A stretch of DNA of 21,368 nucleotides from a virus. The stretch spans positions 1-21,368 of IMG/VR virus record IMGVR_UViG_3300044637_001401. One strand, 5' to 3'. Position numbers and translations under genes: made by a program. Numbering within the stretch: the first letter of the stretch is position 1; the number at the start of each line of letters is the position of its first letter. Under the pieces are notes generated by a model. It worked only from the letters and a program-made list of their open reading frames with translations, ran no database searches and was not told where the DNA came from. Shown one piece after another: positions 6,277 through 14,139 of the stretch.

Positions 6277-6825
6277 CTATCTACCCCACACTCTTTCTGA
6301 AAGTATTGGTATCTCTACCCCACCCAAGTCCCTTACAAATTCTTCTACTGGTAACAGACAAATAGTTTGCCATTCTTGTTCTGCTAAGTCTAACAAAGGA
6401 CTTCTTAATTCGCTGTACAAGTATTTATGCGCTCCCTTTTCAAACTTTGGAATTCTATTTGCTGCTAGTCCTGCTGCTATTCCCATCCTTTCTTCTGGAG
6501 AATAGTAGTGAAGATTGACTCCAAAGAAATGTTTAGGTTGAATATCCAATACAAATGTAAGAGGATACTTATCATAGAAGGGCAAATCCCTTCTAGTTTT
6601 TGCTTTGTATTGATAGAACATTAGACTAAACAATTTTGGGAATGATCTAACAACATTCCTATCTCTTTTTAATTCACGATCTGCTTCATCAAATTGATCT
6701 CCTCTTATAAGTTTGGATGGATCTGCTTGATAGTTCTGGAATACCTGAGATCTATACCAAGATCTAGATTGAGTTGCTCCACCACTCCTTTCATTAAGTT
6801 CTTCGAAGATAGTTTTATACGCCAA
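6277..6825 (-). CDS. T4-like virion protein (gp2/gp3-type candidate), 182 aa
   Basis: A 182-aa protein with an N-terminal SRSWYRSQVFQNYQADPSKL, then FPKLFSLMFYQYKAKTRRDLPFYDKYPLTF, then the motif FFGVNLHYYSPEERM. The LPFYDKYPL...GvNLHY pattern is one I recall from small structural proteins of T4-like phages that are variously annotated as DNA end protector (gp2) or tail completion protein (gp3). In T4 the order is 3-2-4-53, so its place directly after gp4 and before gp48/gp53 fits either. It overlaps the gp4 stop by 11 bases and ends two bases before the gp48 start. It is probably part of the head-tail joining or completion step; I cannot choose between the names from sequence alone. Confidence 0.7.
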   Translation of the reverse strand: MAYKTIFEELNERSGGATQSRSWYRSQVFQNYQADPSKLIRGDQFDEADRELKRDRNVVRSFPKLFSLMFYQYKAKTRRDLPFYDKYPLTFVLDIQPKHFFGVNLHYYSPEERMGIAAGLAANRIPKFEKGAHKYLYSELRSPLLDLAEQEWQTICLLPVEEFVRDLGGVEIPILSERVWGR

Positions 6826-7249
6826 GATTATCCTCCGTTAAAACTTGGAACTCCCATCTTCTATCAGCACAAAATTCTTCTGCTGCCTTCCACTTTGCCT
6901 GATTTTTGGCATACTCTTTGACTTCATACATTTGTTTTTGAGTCATTCTCTTCTTTAAATCTGGACCATTTACTTGTCTCTTTGGTTTGATTTCAATTAG
7001 ACTTTCCTTTATGATTCCAGAAGAGTTTTTATACTTGATAAAAAAGTCAGGAAAATATCTATGAACTCTATTATCTAATGGAGAAACATAAGGAACCCAT
7101 ATTTCCTCAGAAGACCACTTCAAAATATTTTCATTGGTGTCACAATATACCATAAACTTTCTTTCCCACAGAGACCTGTAAATTATATTCTTTGGGTCTC
7201 CAATATATTTTTGTGGGTATGAGGGTTTATATATTCCTTTATAACTCAT
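6815..7249 (-). CDS. 4: Head completion nuclease gp4-like
   Basis: A 144-aa protein matching T4 gp4 (150 aa), needed late in head completion before tail joining. It has the TnsA-like PD-(D/E)xK nuclease pattern: YRSLWERKFMVYCD with Glu29, YFPDFFIKY with Asp68, and SLIEIKPKRQ with Glu86 and Lys88, in the order and spacing of that fold. I chose ATG 7249 (MSYKGIY) over a TTG 21 bases upstream because gp4 homologues begin this way. It heads the minus-strand run gp4, 182-aa protein, gp48, gp53. Only 30 bases separate it from the divergent gp54-like gene. No clear Shine-Dalgarno sequence precedes it. Confidence 0.87.
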   Translation of the reverse strand: MSYKGIYKPSYPQKYIGDPKNIIYRSLWERKFMVYCDTNENILKWSSEEIWVPYVSPLDNRVHRYFPDFFIKYKNSSGIIKESLIEIKPKRQVNGPDLKKRMTQKQMYEVKEYAKNQAKWKAAEEFCADRRWEFQVLTEDNLGV

Positions 7250-7279
7250 ACATATAATATAGGATCTCAAAGTATTTAG
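7250..7279. promoter_or_regulatory. Compact divergent region with late-promoter-like boxes
   Basis: The 30 bases between gp4 (minus) and the next gene (plus) must hold any divergent start sites. On the minus strand TCTAAATACTTTG (from 7279 to 7267) resembles the T4 late box TATAAATACTATT. On the plus strand ATATAATATAG (7251-7261) is an AT-rich box in a plausible place, with a leader of only about a dozen bases. Neither gene shows a Shine-Dalgarno sequence. The similarity is by eye. Confidence 0.4.
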
Positions 7280-8113
7280 ATGGCAGGATTTCCAGTAGAC
7301 AATAATAATACTTGGATAAATGATGGATTATGGAAAACAGCAAGTGCCACAGAAACTGTTATTAAAAGTGAAGGACTTTTAAATTTATCTTTAACATCAA
7401 TTTTTGCAGTTGATATTAAGGCAGGCAACATAGCAAACACTCTTGGATTTACTCAAAACCAAACTCAAACAATATCTCTGCTTGCATACGAAGCAGTTCT
7501 TCCTGGAGCATCTTATGAACTTGGAAGTGTATTTGGTGATAGACAAGGTGTTACTGAACAATATCCGACTAAAAGAATTTATCCTCCTGTAGATGTAAGT
7601 TTTTATATAAAGTATGATTATGATGTCTTAAGATTTTTTAATGGTTGGATGGATCTAATTTCTCCATTGAATGAAGGTGGTGGTGTAGCACAAAATGCTT
7701 ACTTTAAATTTAATTATCCAAACAAATATGAATGCAATATTAATATTGTCAAGTTTGAAAGAGAGTTTAGACCATCAAATCAAAGACTTTCTAAAAGGGG
7801 AACTGAGGGTGGCATAAATGATCCAAAAACTTATACCTACTCATTGATCAATGCATATCCATCAAATTTAATTTCAGTTCCAGTATCATATGAGCAATCA
7901 AATATACTAAGAACTACAATCACTTTTAATTATGATAGGTATTATATACAAGAGAATGTTGGTAAGTTATATCAAGATCCAAATCAACCAAATCAACCAA
8001 ATCAGACAAATGCTACTGGAGGAACTTTAGGAGAATTAAATAGGCAAGTTGATTTAATTAATAGATTTATTCCATCCACAGGATTAAATCCAATACCACG
8101 TGGAGTTGGATAA
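7280..8113 (+). CDS. Tail-tube-fold baseplate protein, gp54-like candidate
   Basis: A 277-aa protein. The centre, IYPPVDVSFYIKYDYDVLRFFNGWMDLISP (in two pieces: VDVSFYIKYDYD and VLRFFNGWMDLI), resembles the strand-helix element of tail-tube-fold proteins such as T4 gp54 (VSFRMDSEACNYRAMQDWV) and gp19. The later part has YECNINIVKFERE and LINAYPSNLISVPVSYEQSN with RTTITFNYDRYYI, typical of the closing strands of that fold. In T4, gp54 sits on gp48 and primes the tube. The C-terminus has a PNQPNQPNQTN linker and a short conserved tail. It is divergently paired with the gp4-gp48 operon and followed by gp26, all parts of tail-tube initiation. The fold is moderately sure; the name gp54 is inferred from fold and context. 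Confidence 0.55.
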   Translation: MAGFPVDNNNTWINDGLWKTASATETVIKSEGLLNLSLTSIFAVDIKAGNIANTLGFTQNQTQTISLLAYEAVLPGASYELGSVFGDRQGVTEQYPTKRIYPPVDVSFYIKYDYDVLRFFNGWMDLISPLNEGGGVAQNAYFKFNYPNKYECNINIVKFEREFRPSNQRLSKRGTEGGINDPKTYTYSLINAYPSNLISVPVSYEQSNILRTTITFNYDRYYIQENVGKLYQDPNQPNQPNQTNATGGTLGELNRQVDLINRFIPSTGLNPIPRGVG

Positions 8114-8122
8114 TAAATAGTC
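8111..8122 (+). promoter_or_regulatory. Possible late-type promoter before gp26
   Basis: TAATAAATAGTC overlaps the preceding stop codon and ends 23 bases before the gp26 ATG. It shares the AATAAATA core with the T4 late box, and lies in one of the few gaps (32 bases) of the plus-strand tail run. AT-rich background makes chance matches common. Confidence 0.3.
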
Positions 8123-8145
8123 ATATCTGAATTTAATATTTTAAA

Positions 8146-8877
8146 ATGCCTTTACCTAAAGTTGTAACTCCAACCTATGAGTTGATTCTGCCATCAACTA
8201 AAAAACCAGTTAAATACAGACCATTCCTGGTTAAAGAAGAAAAAATTTTAATCCTTGCTATGGAGGGTGGTGACCCAAAAGAAATCACCAATGCAGTTAA
8301 AACTACTCTTAAAGATTGTGTTTTGACAAGAGGAATTAAAATTGATACTCTTCCAAGTTTTGATATTGAATACCTGTTTTTAAATATCAGAGCAAAATCT
8401 GTTGGAGAAACAGTAGAGTTAATTATTACTTGTCCAGATGATAACAAAACTCAAGTAGATGTTGCTGTTAATATTGATGAGATTGAAGTCATAATTCCAG
8501 AAGGTCATACTGATCAAATCAAGATTGATGATTCAATCACAATCAAAATGAAGTATCCATCTCTTCAAGAATTTATTGATAATAACTTTAATTTCTCAGC
8601 ACAAAATAATAGTAAAGAAACTATTAATAAATCATTTGATATTGTTGCATCATGTATTGACATGGTATACACTAAAGAAGAATCATGGTCATCTTCTGAT
8701 GTAACTAGGAAAGAAATAATTGAGTGGCTGGAAACTTTTGATTCTAATCAGTTCAAAGGCATTGAAGAGTTTTTTGATACTATGCCAAAACTTTCACATA
8801 CTTTGACAGTTAAGAATCCAAGCACTGGCATTGAAAATGAAATTATTTTGGAAGGACTTTCCAGTTTTTTCGGATAA
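8146..8877 (+). CDS. 26: Baseplate hub assembly protein gp26-like
   Basis: A 243-aa protein with the gp26 pattern (T4 gp26 is 208 aa): LPKVVTPTYELILPSTKKPVKYRPFLVKEEKILILAME in pieces such as YELILPSTKK and YRPFLVKEEKILILAMEG, then VKTTLKDCVLT, then SFDIEYLFLNIRAKSVGETVEL, then CPDDNKTQVDVAVNIDEIEV. This N-terminal motif (target of the form yrPFLVKEEKiLllA) is the signature of the T4 base-plate protein family. In T4, gp26 with gp51 and gp28 acts in assembling the central hub. The next gene begins inside its stop codon (TAATG), and the pairing with the small gp51-like protein repeats the T4 26-51 order. No Shine-Dalgarno sequence precedes the ATG. Confidence 0.85.
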   Translation: MPLPKVVTPTYELILPSTKKPVKYRPFLVKEEKILILAMEGGDPKEITNAVKTTLKDCVLTRGIKIDTLPSFDIEYLFLNIRAKSVGETVELIITCPDDNKTQVDVAVNIDEIEVIIPEGHTDQIKIDDSITIKMKYPSLQEFIDNNFNFSAQNNSKETINKSFDIVASCIDMVYTKEESWSSSDVTRKEIIEWLETFDSNQFKGIEEFFDTMPKLSHTLTVKNPSTGIENEIILEGLSSFFG

Positions 8878-9056
8878 TGCTAAGTCATGAAGACTTAGAA
8901 TCTTATTACAGAATTAACTTTGCCTTGATGCAGTATCATAAATACTCATTGACTGAGATTGAAAATATGATGCCTTGGGAACGTGAAATTTACTTGGCAC
9001 TTCTTGAAAATCACATTAGAGAAGAAGAGGAAAAAGCACAAAAGGCAAATAGATGA
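8877..9056 (+). CDS. 51: Small baseplate hub assembly protein, gp51-like (59 aa)
   Basis: A 59-aa gene that is easy to miss. It starts at ATG 8877, sharing a base with the gp26 stop (TAATG), and its TGA overlaps the next ATG (ATGA), leaving no gap. The protein begins MLSHEDLESYYRINF and contains SLTEIENMMPWEREIYLALL followed by a charged helix EEEEKAQKANR. A PWEREIYLxLL block is what I recall in the short gp51 proteins of cyanophages, placed between gp26 and the tape-measure gene; T4 gp51 is much longer (about 249 aa). It also resembles the small helical tail-assembly chaperones that precede tape-measure genes in other tailed phages. The gene is well supported by packing; the name is less sure. 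Confidence 0.75.
   Translation: MLSHEDLESYYRINFALMQYHKYSLTEIENMMPWEREIYLALLENHIREEEEKAQKANR
8938..8945 (+). promoter_or_regulatory. Late-box match ATAAATAC inside the gp51-like gene
   Basis: CATAAATACTCATT closely follows the T4 late consensus TATAAATACTATT, and lies about 110 bases upstream of the first tape-measure-like gene. It falls inside a coding region, so codon chance is a fair alternative. Confidence 0.3.
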
Positions 9057-10765
9057 CACCAGAAGATTTTGATTACTTCAGAAATAGAACATCCAAATTT
9101 ATTTCAGGTACAAATCGTGGAATTAAATTTGGATCTTTTGGTTCGCCTAACATTAGAAAGTTATCAATAATTCCAAAAAGATCTGTACCTCAACAGATAG
9201 TAAATAAATTATCCTCAGCATCATTAGGACAAAATGATGGAATAGAAACAACAAAAAGAGATGTTTCATACTTTGGAAAGATAACTTTAAATCTTGAACA
9301 AACTAAAAATAATTTAGAAAGAATTCTTCAAGTCATTGCTGATGACTATAAGACTTCTAAAGAAACTAATCAAAAGGAAGTAGATGAATATAGAAAAAGA
9401 ATTGCAAATAGAGGTAGAATATTTGGAAAGAAAGAATTAGGAGATAAAAAAACTGATATACTTGGAGGAGTTAAAAAATATGTTGGATCATTCTTTAGTG
9501 GAGTTGGTGGTTCTATTAGAGGATTAGCAGCATTTAATTTATTGGAAGCAATTTTAAGTGGGGATCCCACAAAAATTATAGGTCCACTTCTTGGCATTGG
9601 TGCAACATATCTTCCAGCAATTGGAGCTGCTGTTGGAGTGTCAGTTGCTAAAAGTTTAGGTAAAGGACTACTTGGACTTGGTGGAAGTGCTGCTCCAGCA
9701 GCATCTGCAGCAGCAGGAGCAGGAAGTTCTTTAGGTAAGTTCGGAAGATTTGCAGGTAAGGCAGGACTAGTTGCAGGAGGAATTGGACTGGCAAGTAGTC
9801 TATTCAATAGAAGTGGGGGAGGAGAACAGACACAGCAAAGATTAGAGGATCTAACACAGCAACAGAAGGCATTAGTTGAACCTGGAAATTTAGTTTCCAT
9901 TCCTCAAAATGATTTAAGAAGATTTGAATCACTTAACAATAAATTTGAAAAGGCAATTGATTTTCTCTTAGCAAAACAAAAAGAAGGTGGGGGGAGAAGA
10001 TCTTCTTCTTCTGGTGGTGGACCTGGACCTGGACCTGGACCAACAGGACAACTTATGACTGGACCTGCTCCCACTGAAGTTAATGCTTTGATGTCTGCAA
10101 TCTCAGGAGCAGAGGGTGGTTTAGAGTCAGTTAATACAATAGGAACTCTTCCTGGACTGTCTCAAATGACAATAGATGATGCCATAGCAAAAGTAGAGCA
10201 GTTAAAATCCCAAGGAAAGACTTCTGGGGCTATGGGAAGAATGCAGCAAATGTCCCAATTTTTGAGGGGTAGAGCAGTTGCTGCTGGATTGGATCCTTCC
10301 ACTGCACTATTTAATGAGGAGAATCAATACAAAATTGATAGGGCATATCTTGCAAGTTTATTTTCTGGTGGAGAGCAAGAAATAGTAAATCTAATAAGGT
10401 CTGGAAAAATTTCTACAGTAGTTAATAAATTAAAAGGAGTCTGGCCATCTCTTCCTGGAGGAAGTCAAGAAAATGTTCACACATCAGGTTTCTATAGAAA
10501 CTTTCAATCATTTTTAGGGCAATTATCATCTGCAGGACCATCTCCAATTCAATTGCCACCAATGGCACCAGCACTACCAAGAAGAAATATACCATCTCCA
10601 GCATCTGCAGCACCAACTTTTGTTCCTATGGCAGTTCCACAACAAACAGCACCACAACAAACTTCTGCAGCATCTGGAGTCAATGATCAGGTTCCAGCAT
10701 TCTCAACAACATATTCAGAAAACTTCTTGACCTTGTATTCAAAGTTAATCTATCAGGTTGTTTGA
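9053..10765 (+). CDS. Tape-measure-like tail protein with lysozyme-like C-terminal domain
   Basis: A 570-aa protein. Residues about 60-125 are a charged helical stretch; about 140-255 are hydrophobic, Gly/Ala-rich segments (FFSGVGGSIRGLAAFNLLEAI, IIGPLLGIGATYLPAIGAAVG, AGLVAGGIGLASSLF) typical of tape-measure proteins. A Gly/Pro linker (GGGPGPGPGPTG, about 322-333) leads to a domain at about 343-500 beginning ALMSAISGAEGG, where Glu354 sits where lysozyme-like or transglycosylase phage domains carry their catalytic Glu; GAMGRMQQMSQFLRGRA and NEENQYKIDRAYLASLF fit the following helices. The C-terminal 70 residues are Pro/Gln-rich and end LYSKLIYQVV. It sits where T4 has gp29 and may set tail length or fill the tube, with wall-cleaving activity. 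It is paralogous in layout to the next gene. Enzyme activity is inferred. Confidence 0.65.
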   Translation: MTPEDFDYFRNRTSKFISGTNRGIKFGSFGSPNIRKLSIIPKRSVPQQIVNKLSSASLGQNDGIETTKRDVSYFGKITLNLEQTKNNLERILQVIADDYKTSKETNQKEVDEYRKRIANRGRIFGKKELGDKKTDILGGVKKYVGSFFSGVGGSIRGLAAFNLLEAILSGDPTKIIGPLLGIGATYLPAIGAAVGVSVAKSLGKGLLGLGGSAAPAASAAAGAGSSLGKFGRFAGKAGLVAGGIGLASSLFNRSGGGEQTQQRLEDLTQQQKALVEPGNLVSIPQNDLRRFESLNNKFEKAIDFLLAKQKEGGGRRSSSSGGGPGPGPGPTGQLMTGPAPTEVNALMSAISGAEGGLESVNTIGTLPGLSQMTIDDAIAKVEQLKSQGKTSGAMGRMQQMSQFLRGRAVAAGLDPSTALFNEENQYKIDRAYLASLFSGGEQEIVNLIRSGKISTVVNKLKGVWPSLPGGSQENVHTSGFYRNFQSFLGQLSSAGPSPIQLPPMAPALPRRNIPSPASAAPTFVPMAVPQQTAPQQTSAASGVNDQVPAFSTTYSENFLTLYSKLIYQVV

Positions 10766-10768
10766 TAA

Positions 10769-12772
10769 ATGAATATACAAACTCTTTTAAATAAACCTAA
10801 AGTAGAATCTAATCTTACTCCCAAGATTACTAAGATTAGTAGTCTTGTAGAATCTTCTAATGAGATAAGAAAGTCATCTAATAAATTAAGAAAAACTTTT
10901 GAAAAGGGAACTTATCAAAAGAAAACTCAATTAACAGTACTAAACAGATATAAAAAAAGATTAGATTCTATTCAAAAGCAAAATGATAAAAGATTTGCTC
11001 AAAAGAAAAAGGTACAAATTAAACCACCAGACATTAAAAAATATACTGGAAATTTATTTACTGCAGGATCTGCTAGTGATCCTTTAAAATCATTAGCAGC
11101 ATTGTCTGCATTTAATGCTGCATCAAAATTAAAGGATGGTAAGTGGGTAGATGCTATTGGACCTGGATTAGTTGCTGCAGGATTAATGTTTGGTCCTGGA
11201 TTGCTTAAAGGTGGGATTGGTAGAATGGGTGGACCAGGAAAACCCAGTGGACAACCTGCAACATCATCAGGAATGGTTAGTTCCAAATCATCATATGCAG
11301 GAACAAAAGCAGGACAGGCATATGCTGGAATGCAAGCACAAAGAAATCTTCCCAAATGGGCACAGAAAGCAGCAGGTGGGAGTGCTAGTAGATTTGCAGC
11401 ATCCAATGAAAGGATGTTTCAAGGAACTGCAAACATAGGAGATAGGGCTAGACTCGCATCTAGAAAGTTTGGATTTTCTGGTGCTGGTGGAATAGCAGAA
11501 AGACTTTCTGCTAAATCTGGAGGAACTGTTGCAGCAAAGGCAGCAGGTGTTGGGGGAAGAGCAATTCCTTTATTGGGCGCAGCACTTAACATAGGTCTTT
11601 CTGCTTATAGATTTAGTGAAGGTGATGTTGTTGGAGGTATTCTATCTGCTGTAAGTGCAATACCAGTTATTGGATGGGCAGCTTTGGGTGTTGATTTGGC
11701 AAGAGAGTTTGGTGCTTTTGATGGAACTTTCCTGGGAAGAAAAGATAAACTTAAAGAACAAACGCAAAAACAAAAAGAATTAGTCAAGGGACAACAGGAT
11801 AGGGGAGGTGGGTTAACCTTTGGAAAAACTTTGAATAGTTATGAAAGGGTAGTGAATAAATTTGAACAATTTTGCAAATCATTTAAAACTGTTCAAGAAA
11901 TAAATGATATGACTGAAGGAGGATCTTCAAATCCCCCAGCAATATCAACTGATCCTTATACTGGTCCAATAGATGGAAATTCTTTTAATCCTCTACCTGG
12001 AGGAACTTTAAGCAATAGGTCAGTTGGATTTCCTGGGGGAGAATATGGTGCAGATAGAAATTATGGAGGTCACTCTGGACAAGATATTGGAGGATTGCCT
12101 CCAGGATCTCCTGTAGTTGCTTGGAAAACTGGTAAAGTTAGTTATAGTGGTTCAGTAGAATCTGGAGATACTATTGTTACTATAGACCATGGGGGAGGAG
12201 TTCAATCTGTATATAAGCATGTTGTTCCAACCATTCCAGAAGGCAGTACAGTTTATGGTGGGCAACAGATTGCCACATTATTTAATGCTAGAAAATATGC
12301 ACCTCACTTACATTTTGAGGTGTGGAGAAATGGAAGGCATGTAAACCCAAATCAAGATATTTCTTCATCACAAAGAATATCCTCACCATTAACAGCAGAA
12401 AGAGCAAAACAAAACTATGAATCTTCATCTCAAAATATGAGGATTCCAACACCACCACCACAACAAAATCCACTTGGTCTTTCAATTGGTGCTGGAGGAT
12501 TTAATATTAATGGCAGACCAATACAGCAAACACAAAGACAAACTCCACAAATTGCATCTCCTCCAGTAATGCAAAGACCCACACTTGCAACATACCTTTC
12601 ATATGATTCTAGATCACAGGCAGGACAAGTAATACCTTTTCCAATTACTATCCCACAACAACAACCACAGATGATGCAACAAGAATCTTCTGCTCCTATG
12701 ATGATGGGACCATCAGAGGAACAACTGTTAAATAGTTTTTATAAGAGAGTACTCCTCAATACATTACAGTAA
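10769..12772 (+). CDS. Tape-measure-like tail protein with M23 peptidase domain
   Basis: A 667-aa protein. The N-terminus is charged and helical (about 1-90), then KKYTGNLFTAGSASDPLKSLAALSAFNA and AIGPGLVAAGLMFGPGLLKGG echo the preceding protein. A second hydrophobic block, IPLLGAALNIGLSAYRF and VVGGILSAVSAIPVIGWAALGVD, spans about 267-315. Residues about 425-525 are a LytM/M23 zinc metallopeptidase: GGHSGQDIG gives His435 and Asp439, and APHLHFEVW gives His513 and His515, the full HxxxD...HxH zinc and catalytic set; TIDHGGGVQSVYKH lies between. M23 enzymes cut peptide cross-links of peptidoglycan. The tail is Gln/Pro-rich and ends FYKRVLLNTLQ, like its neighbour's end. It starts three bases after the previous stop, and its stop shares a base with gp27. 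Confidence 0.8.
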   Translation: MNIQTLLNKPKVESNLTPKITKISSLVESSNEIRKSSNKLRKTFEKGTYQKKTQLTVLNRYKKRLDSIQKQNDKRFAQKKKVQIKPPDIKKYTGNLFTAGSASDPLKSLAALSAFNAASKLKDGKWVDAIGPGLVAAGLMFGPGLLKGGIGRMGGPGKPSGQPATSSGMVSSKSSYAGTKAGQAYAGMQAQRNLPKWAQKAAGGSASRFAASNERMFQGTANIGDRARLASRKFGFSGAGGIAERLSAKSGGTVAAKAAGVGGRAIPLLGAALNIGLSAYRFSEGDVVGGILSAVSAIPVIGWAALGVDLAREFGAFDGTFLGRKDKLKEQTQKQKELVKGQQDRGGGLTFGKTLNSYERVVNKFEQFCKSFKTVQEINDMTEGGSSNPPAISTDPYTGPIDGNSFNPLPGGTLSNRSVGFPGGEYGADRNYGGHSGQDIGGLPPGSPVVAWKTGKVSYSGSVESGDTIVTIDHGGGVQSVYKHVVPTIPEGSTVYGGQQIATLFNARKYAPHLHFEVWRNGRHVNPNQDISSSQRISSPLTAERAKQNYESSSQNMRIPTPPPQQNPLGLSIGAGGFNINGRPIQQTQRQTPQIASPPVMQRPTLATYLSYDSRSQAGQVIPFPITIPQQQPQMMQQESSAPMMMGPSEEQLLNSFYKRVLLNTLQ

Positions 12773-14139
12773 TGGCAGGATCATATTTAAATTACCAGAT
12801 TAAAGAGTTTTTAATTGAATCTTATGATGGAAGCACTGTCATAAATGCAACTGAATGCATATCACAGGTTCAATATTTTGAGGATTTATTTTCTCCTGCT
12901 ATTTTTGTATCAATGATTTTAGTTAATACTGATGGGTTGTTAACTTCACTTCCAAGTAAGGACCCATCTATAAAACCTGGAATTAAAGGTGGAGAAAGAG
13001 TTAGGTTAATTATAGAGCAAACTGCAACAAAAAATAATAAGAAAGTAATCAATAGAATAGATTTTACTGACACAAATAAAAATCCATACTTCATTTATAA
13101 AATCTCAGGATCAACAACAGAATCTACAAGAGAAGTTTTCTTTGTAGAGTTAGCTCCAGCAGAACTTTTTACAAATGAAACATCAAGAGTTTTTAGAAGA
13201 TACCCTGAAGATGAAGGTGGCAATCAAACAATAGACATTACTGTACAGCAAATACTAAAAGATGTTTTAAAAACTAACAAAAAATTAAACAAAGATCAAA
13301 CTCAAAATAGTTATGCATTTTTTGGCAATTCTAAAAAACCATTCACAGTATTGACTTGGTTATGTCCAAAGTCAATTCCAACAATAAGTTCATCAAGTGG
13401 ATCTAAAGGGACTGCAGGATTTCTTTTTTATGAAAATAACAAAGGATATAATTTTAGAAGTGTTGATAGTTTAATTTCTAATCTAGATCCAAATTCTGCA
13501 AGTGCAAAAAGTGCAGTTAAGTATTCTCTTCCCAATGTAATTTCAAATTCAGCATCTGAGGCATCCAATTTTACAATTGTATCCATGCCAGTGTTTGAAA
13601 AGAATGTGAGCATATTTGAAAATCTAAGAATAGGAATGTATTCAAGTGTCAATTATTTTTTTGATGCCAATACCAGAGAGTTAAGTGTGTATGAATATAA
13701 ACTTTCAGAAAGTTATGATTTGATGAAACATGCATCCAAAAGTTCAGAGAAACCTAAAATTCCAAATCAATTGGAGAACTCTCCATCTAGATTGATGGTC
13801 AAGATAATAGACAATTTAGTGACCCAATCTTCAGATGCAAATGAAAATCAAAAGATAGATAAAAGAGAGCAATATCAATCACAATCTGTTGCAAGATATA
13901 ATTTAGCATTTAGTCAGATGTTAAATATAACTATACCATTAAATTTAAATTTGACAGTGGGTGATGTAATCCAGTTAGATTTTTCAAACATCACAAAAGA
14001 TGCTGAAAGTAGTGGATTAAGAGATGATTTAAAATCTGGATTTTATTTAATAAAAGAATTATCCCATTTGTTCAAAGAAAATAGTGGGTATACAGGATTA
14101 AAACTTATTAGAGACTCTTATGGATCTCCAGGAACATGA
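12772..14139 (+). CDS. 27: Central baseplate hub protein gp27-like
   Basis: A 455-aa protein with the layout of T4 gp27 (391 aa), the trimeric hub torus that joins the spike (gp5) to the tail tube. It opens with SYLNYQIKEFLIESYDGST, ISQVQYFEDLFSPAIFVSMIL, matching the tube-like first domain; GERVRLIIEQTA and YFIYKISGSTTESTREVFFVEL follow, where T4-like hub proteins have paired strands; then TVQQILKDVLKT and a tower domain with AGFLFYENNKGYNFRSVDSL. NITIPLNLNLTVGDVIQLDFSNI and SGFYLIKELSHLF near the end are the typical final beta elements of hub proteins in contractile systems. It overlaps both neighbours by a few bases. No CG dinucleotide occurs anywhere in this gene. Confidence 0.82.
   Translation: MAGSYLNYQIKEFLIESYDGSTVINATECISQVQYFEDLFSPAIFVSMILVNTDGLLTSLPSKDPSIKPGIKGGERVRLIIEQTATKNNKKVINRIDFTDTNKNPYFIYKISGSTTESTREVFFVELAPAELFTNETSRVFRRYPEDEGGNQTIDITVQQILKDVLKTNKKLNKDQTQNSYAFFGNSKKPFTVLTWLCPKSIPTISSSSGSKGTAGFLFYENNKGYNFRSVDSLISNLDPNSASAKSAVKYSLPNVISNSASEASNFTIVSMPVFEKNVSIFENLRIGMYSSVNYFFDANTRELSVYEYKLSESYDLMKHASKSSEKPKIPNQLENSPSRLMVKIIDNLVTQSSDANENQKIDKREQYQSQSVARYNLAFSQMLNITIPLNLNLTVGDVIQLDFSNITKDAESSGLRDDLKSGFYLIKELSHLFKENSGYTGLKLIRDSYGSPGT

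Noticed and set aside
7978-8006. Repeat AATCAACCA coding PNQPNQPNQ
   Set aside because: It is a short flexible linker near the end of the gp54-like protein with only about three units; nothing beyond a linker is indicated.
9370-9900. Long minus-strand open frame opposite the first tape-measure-like gene
   Set aside because: It is a low-complexity Pro/Ala-rich shadow of the Gly/Ala-rich plus-strand gene, which has clear domain structure and operon packing.
13950-13985. TTGACA followed by TTAGAT inside the gp27 gene
   Set aside because: The -10 match is poor, the spacing is not optimal, and it lies inside an operon without a gap; AT-rich coding DNA gives such hits by chance.
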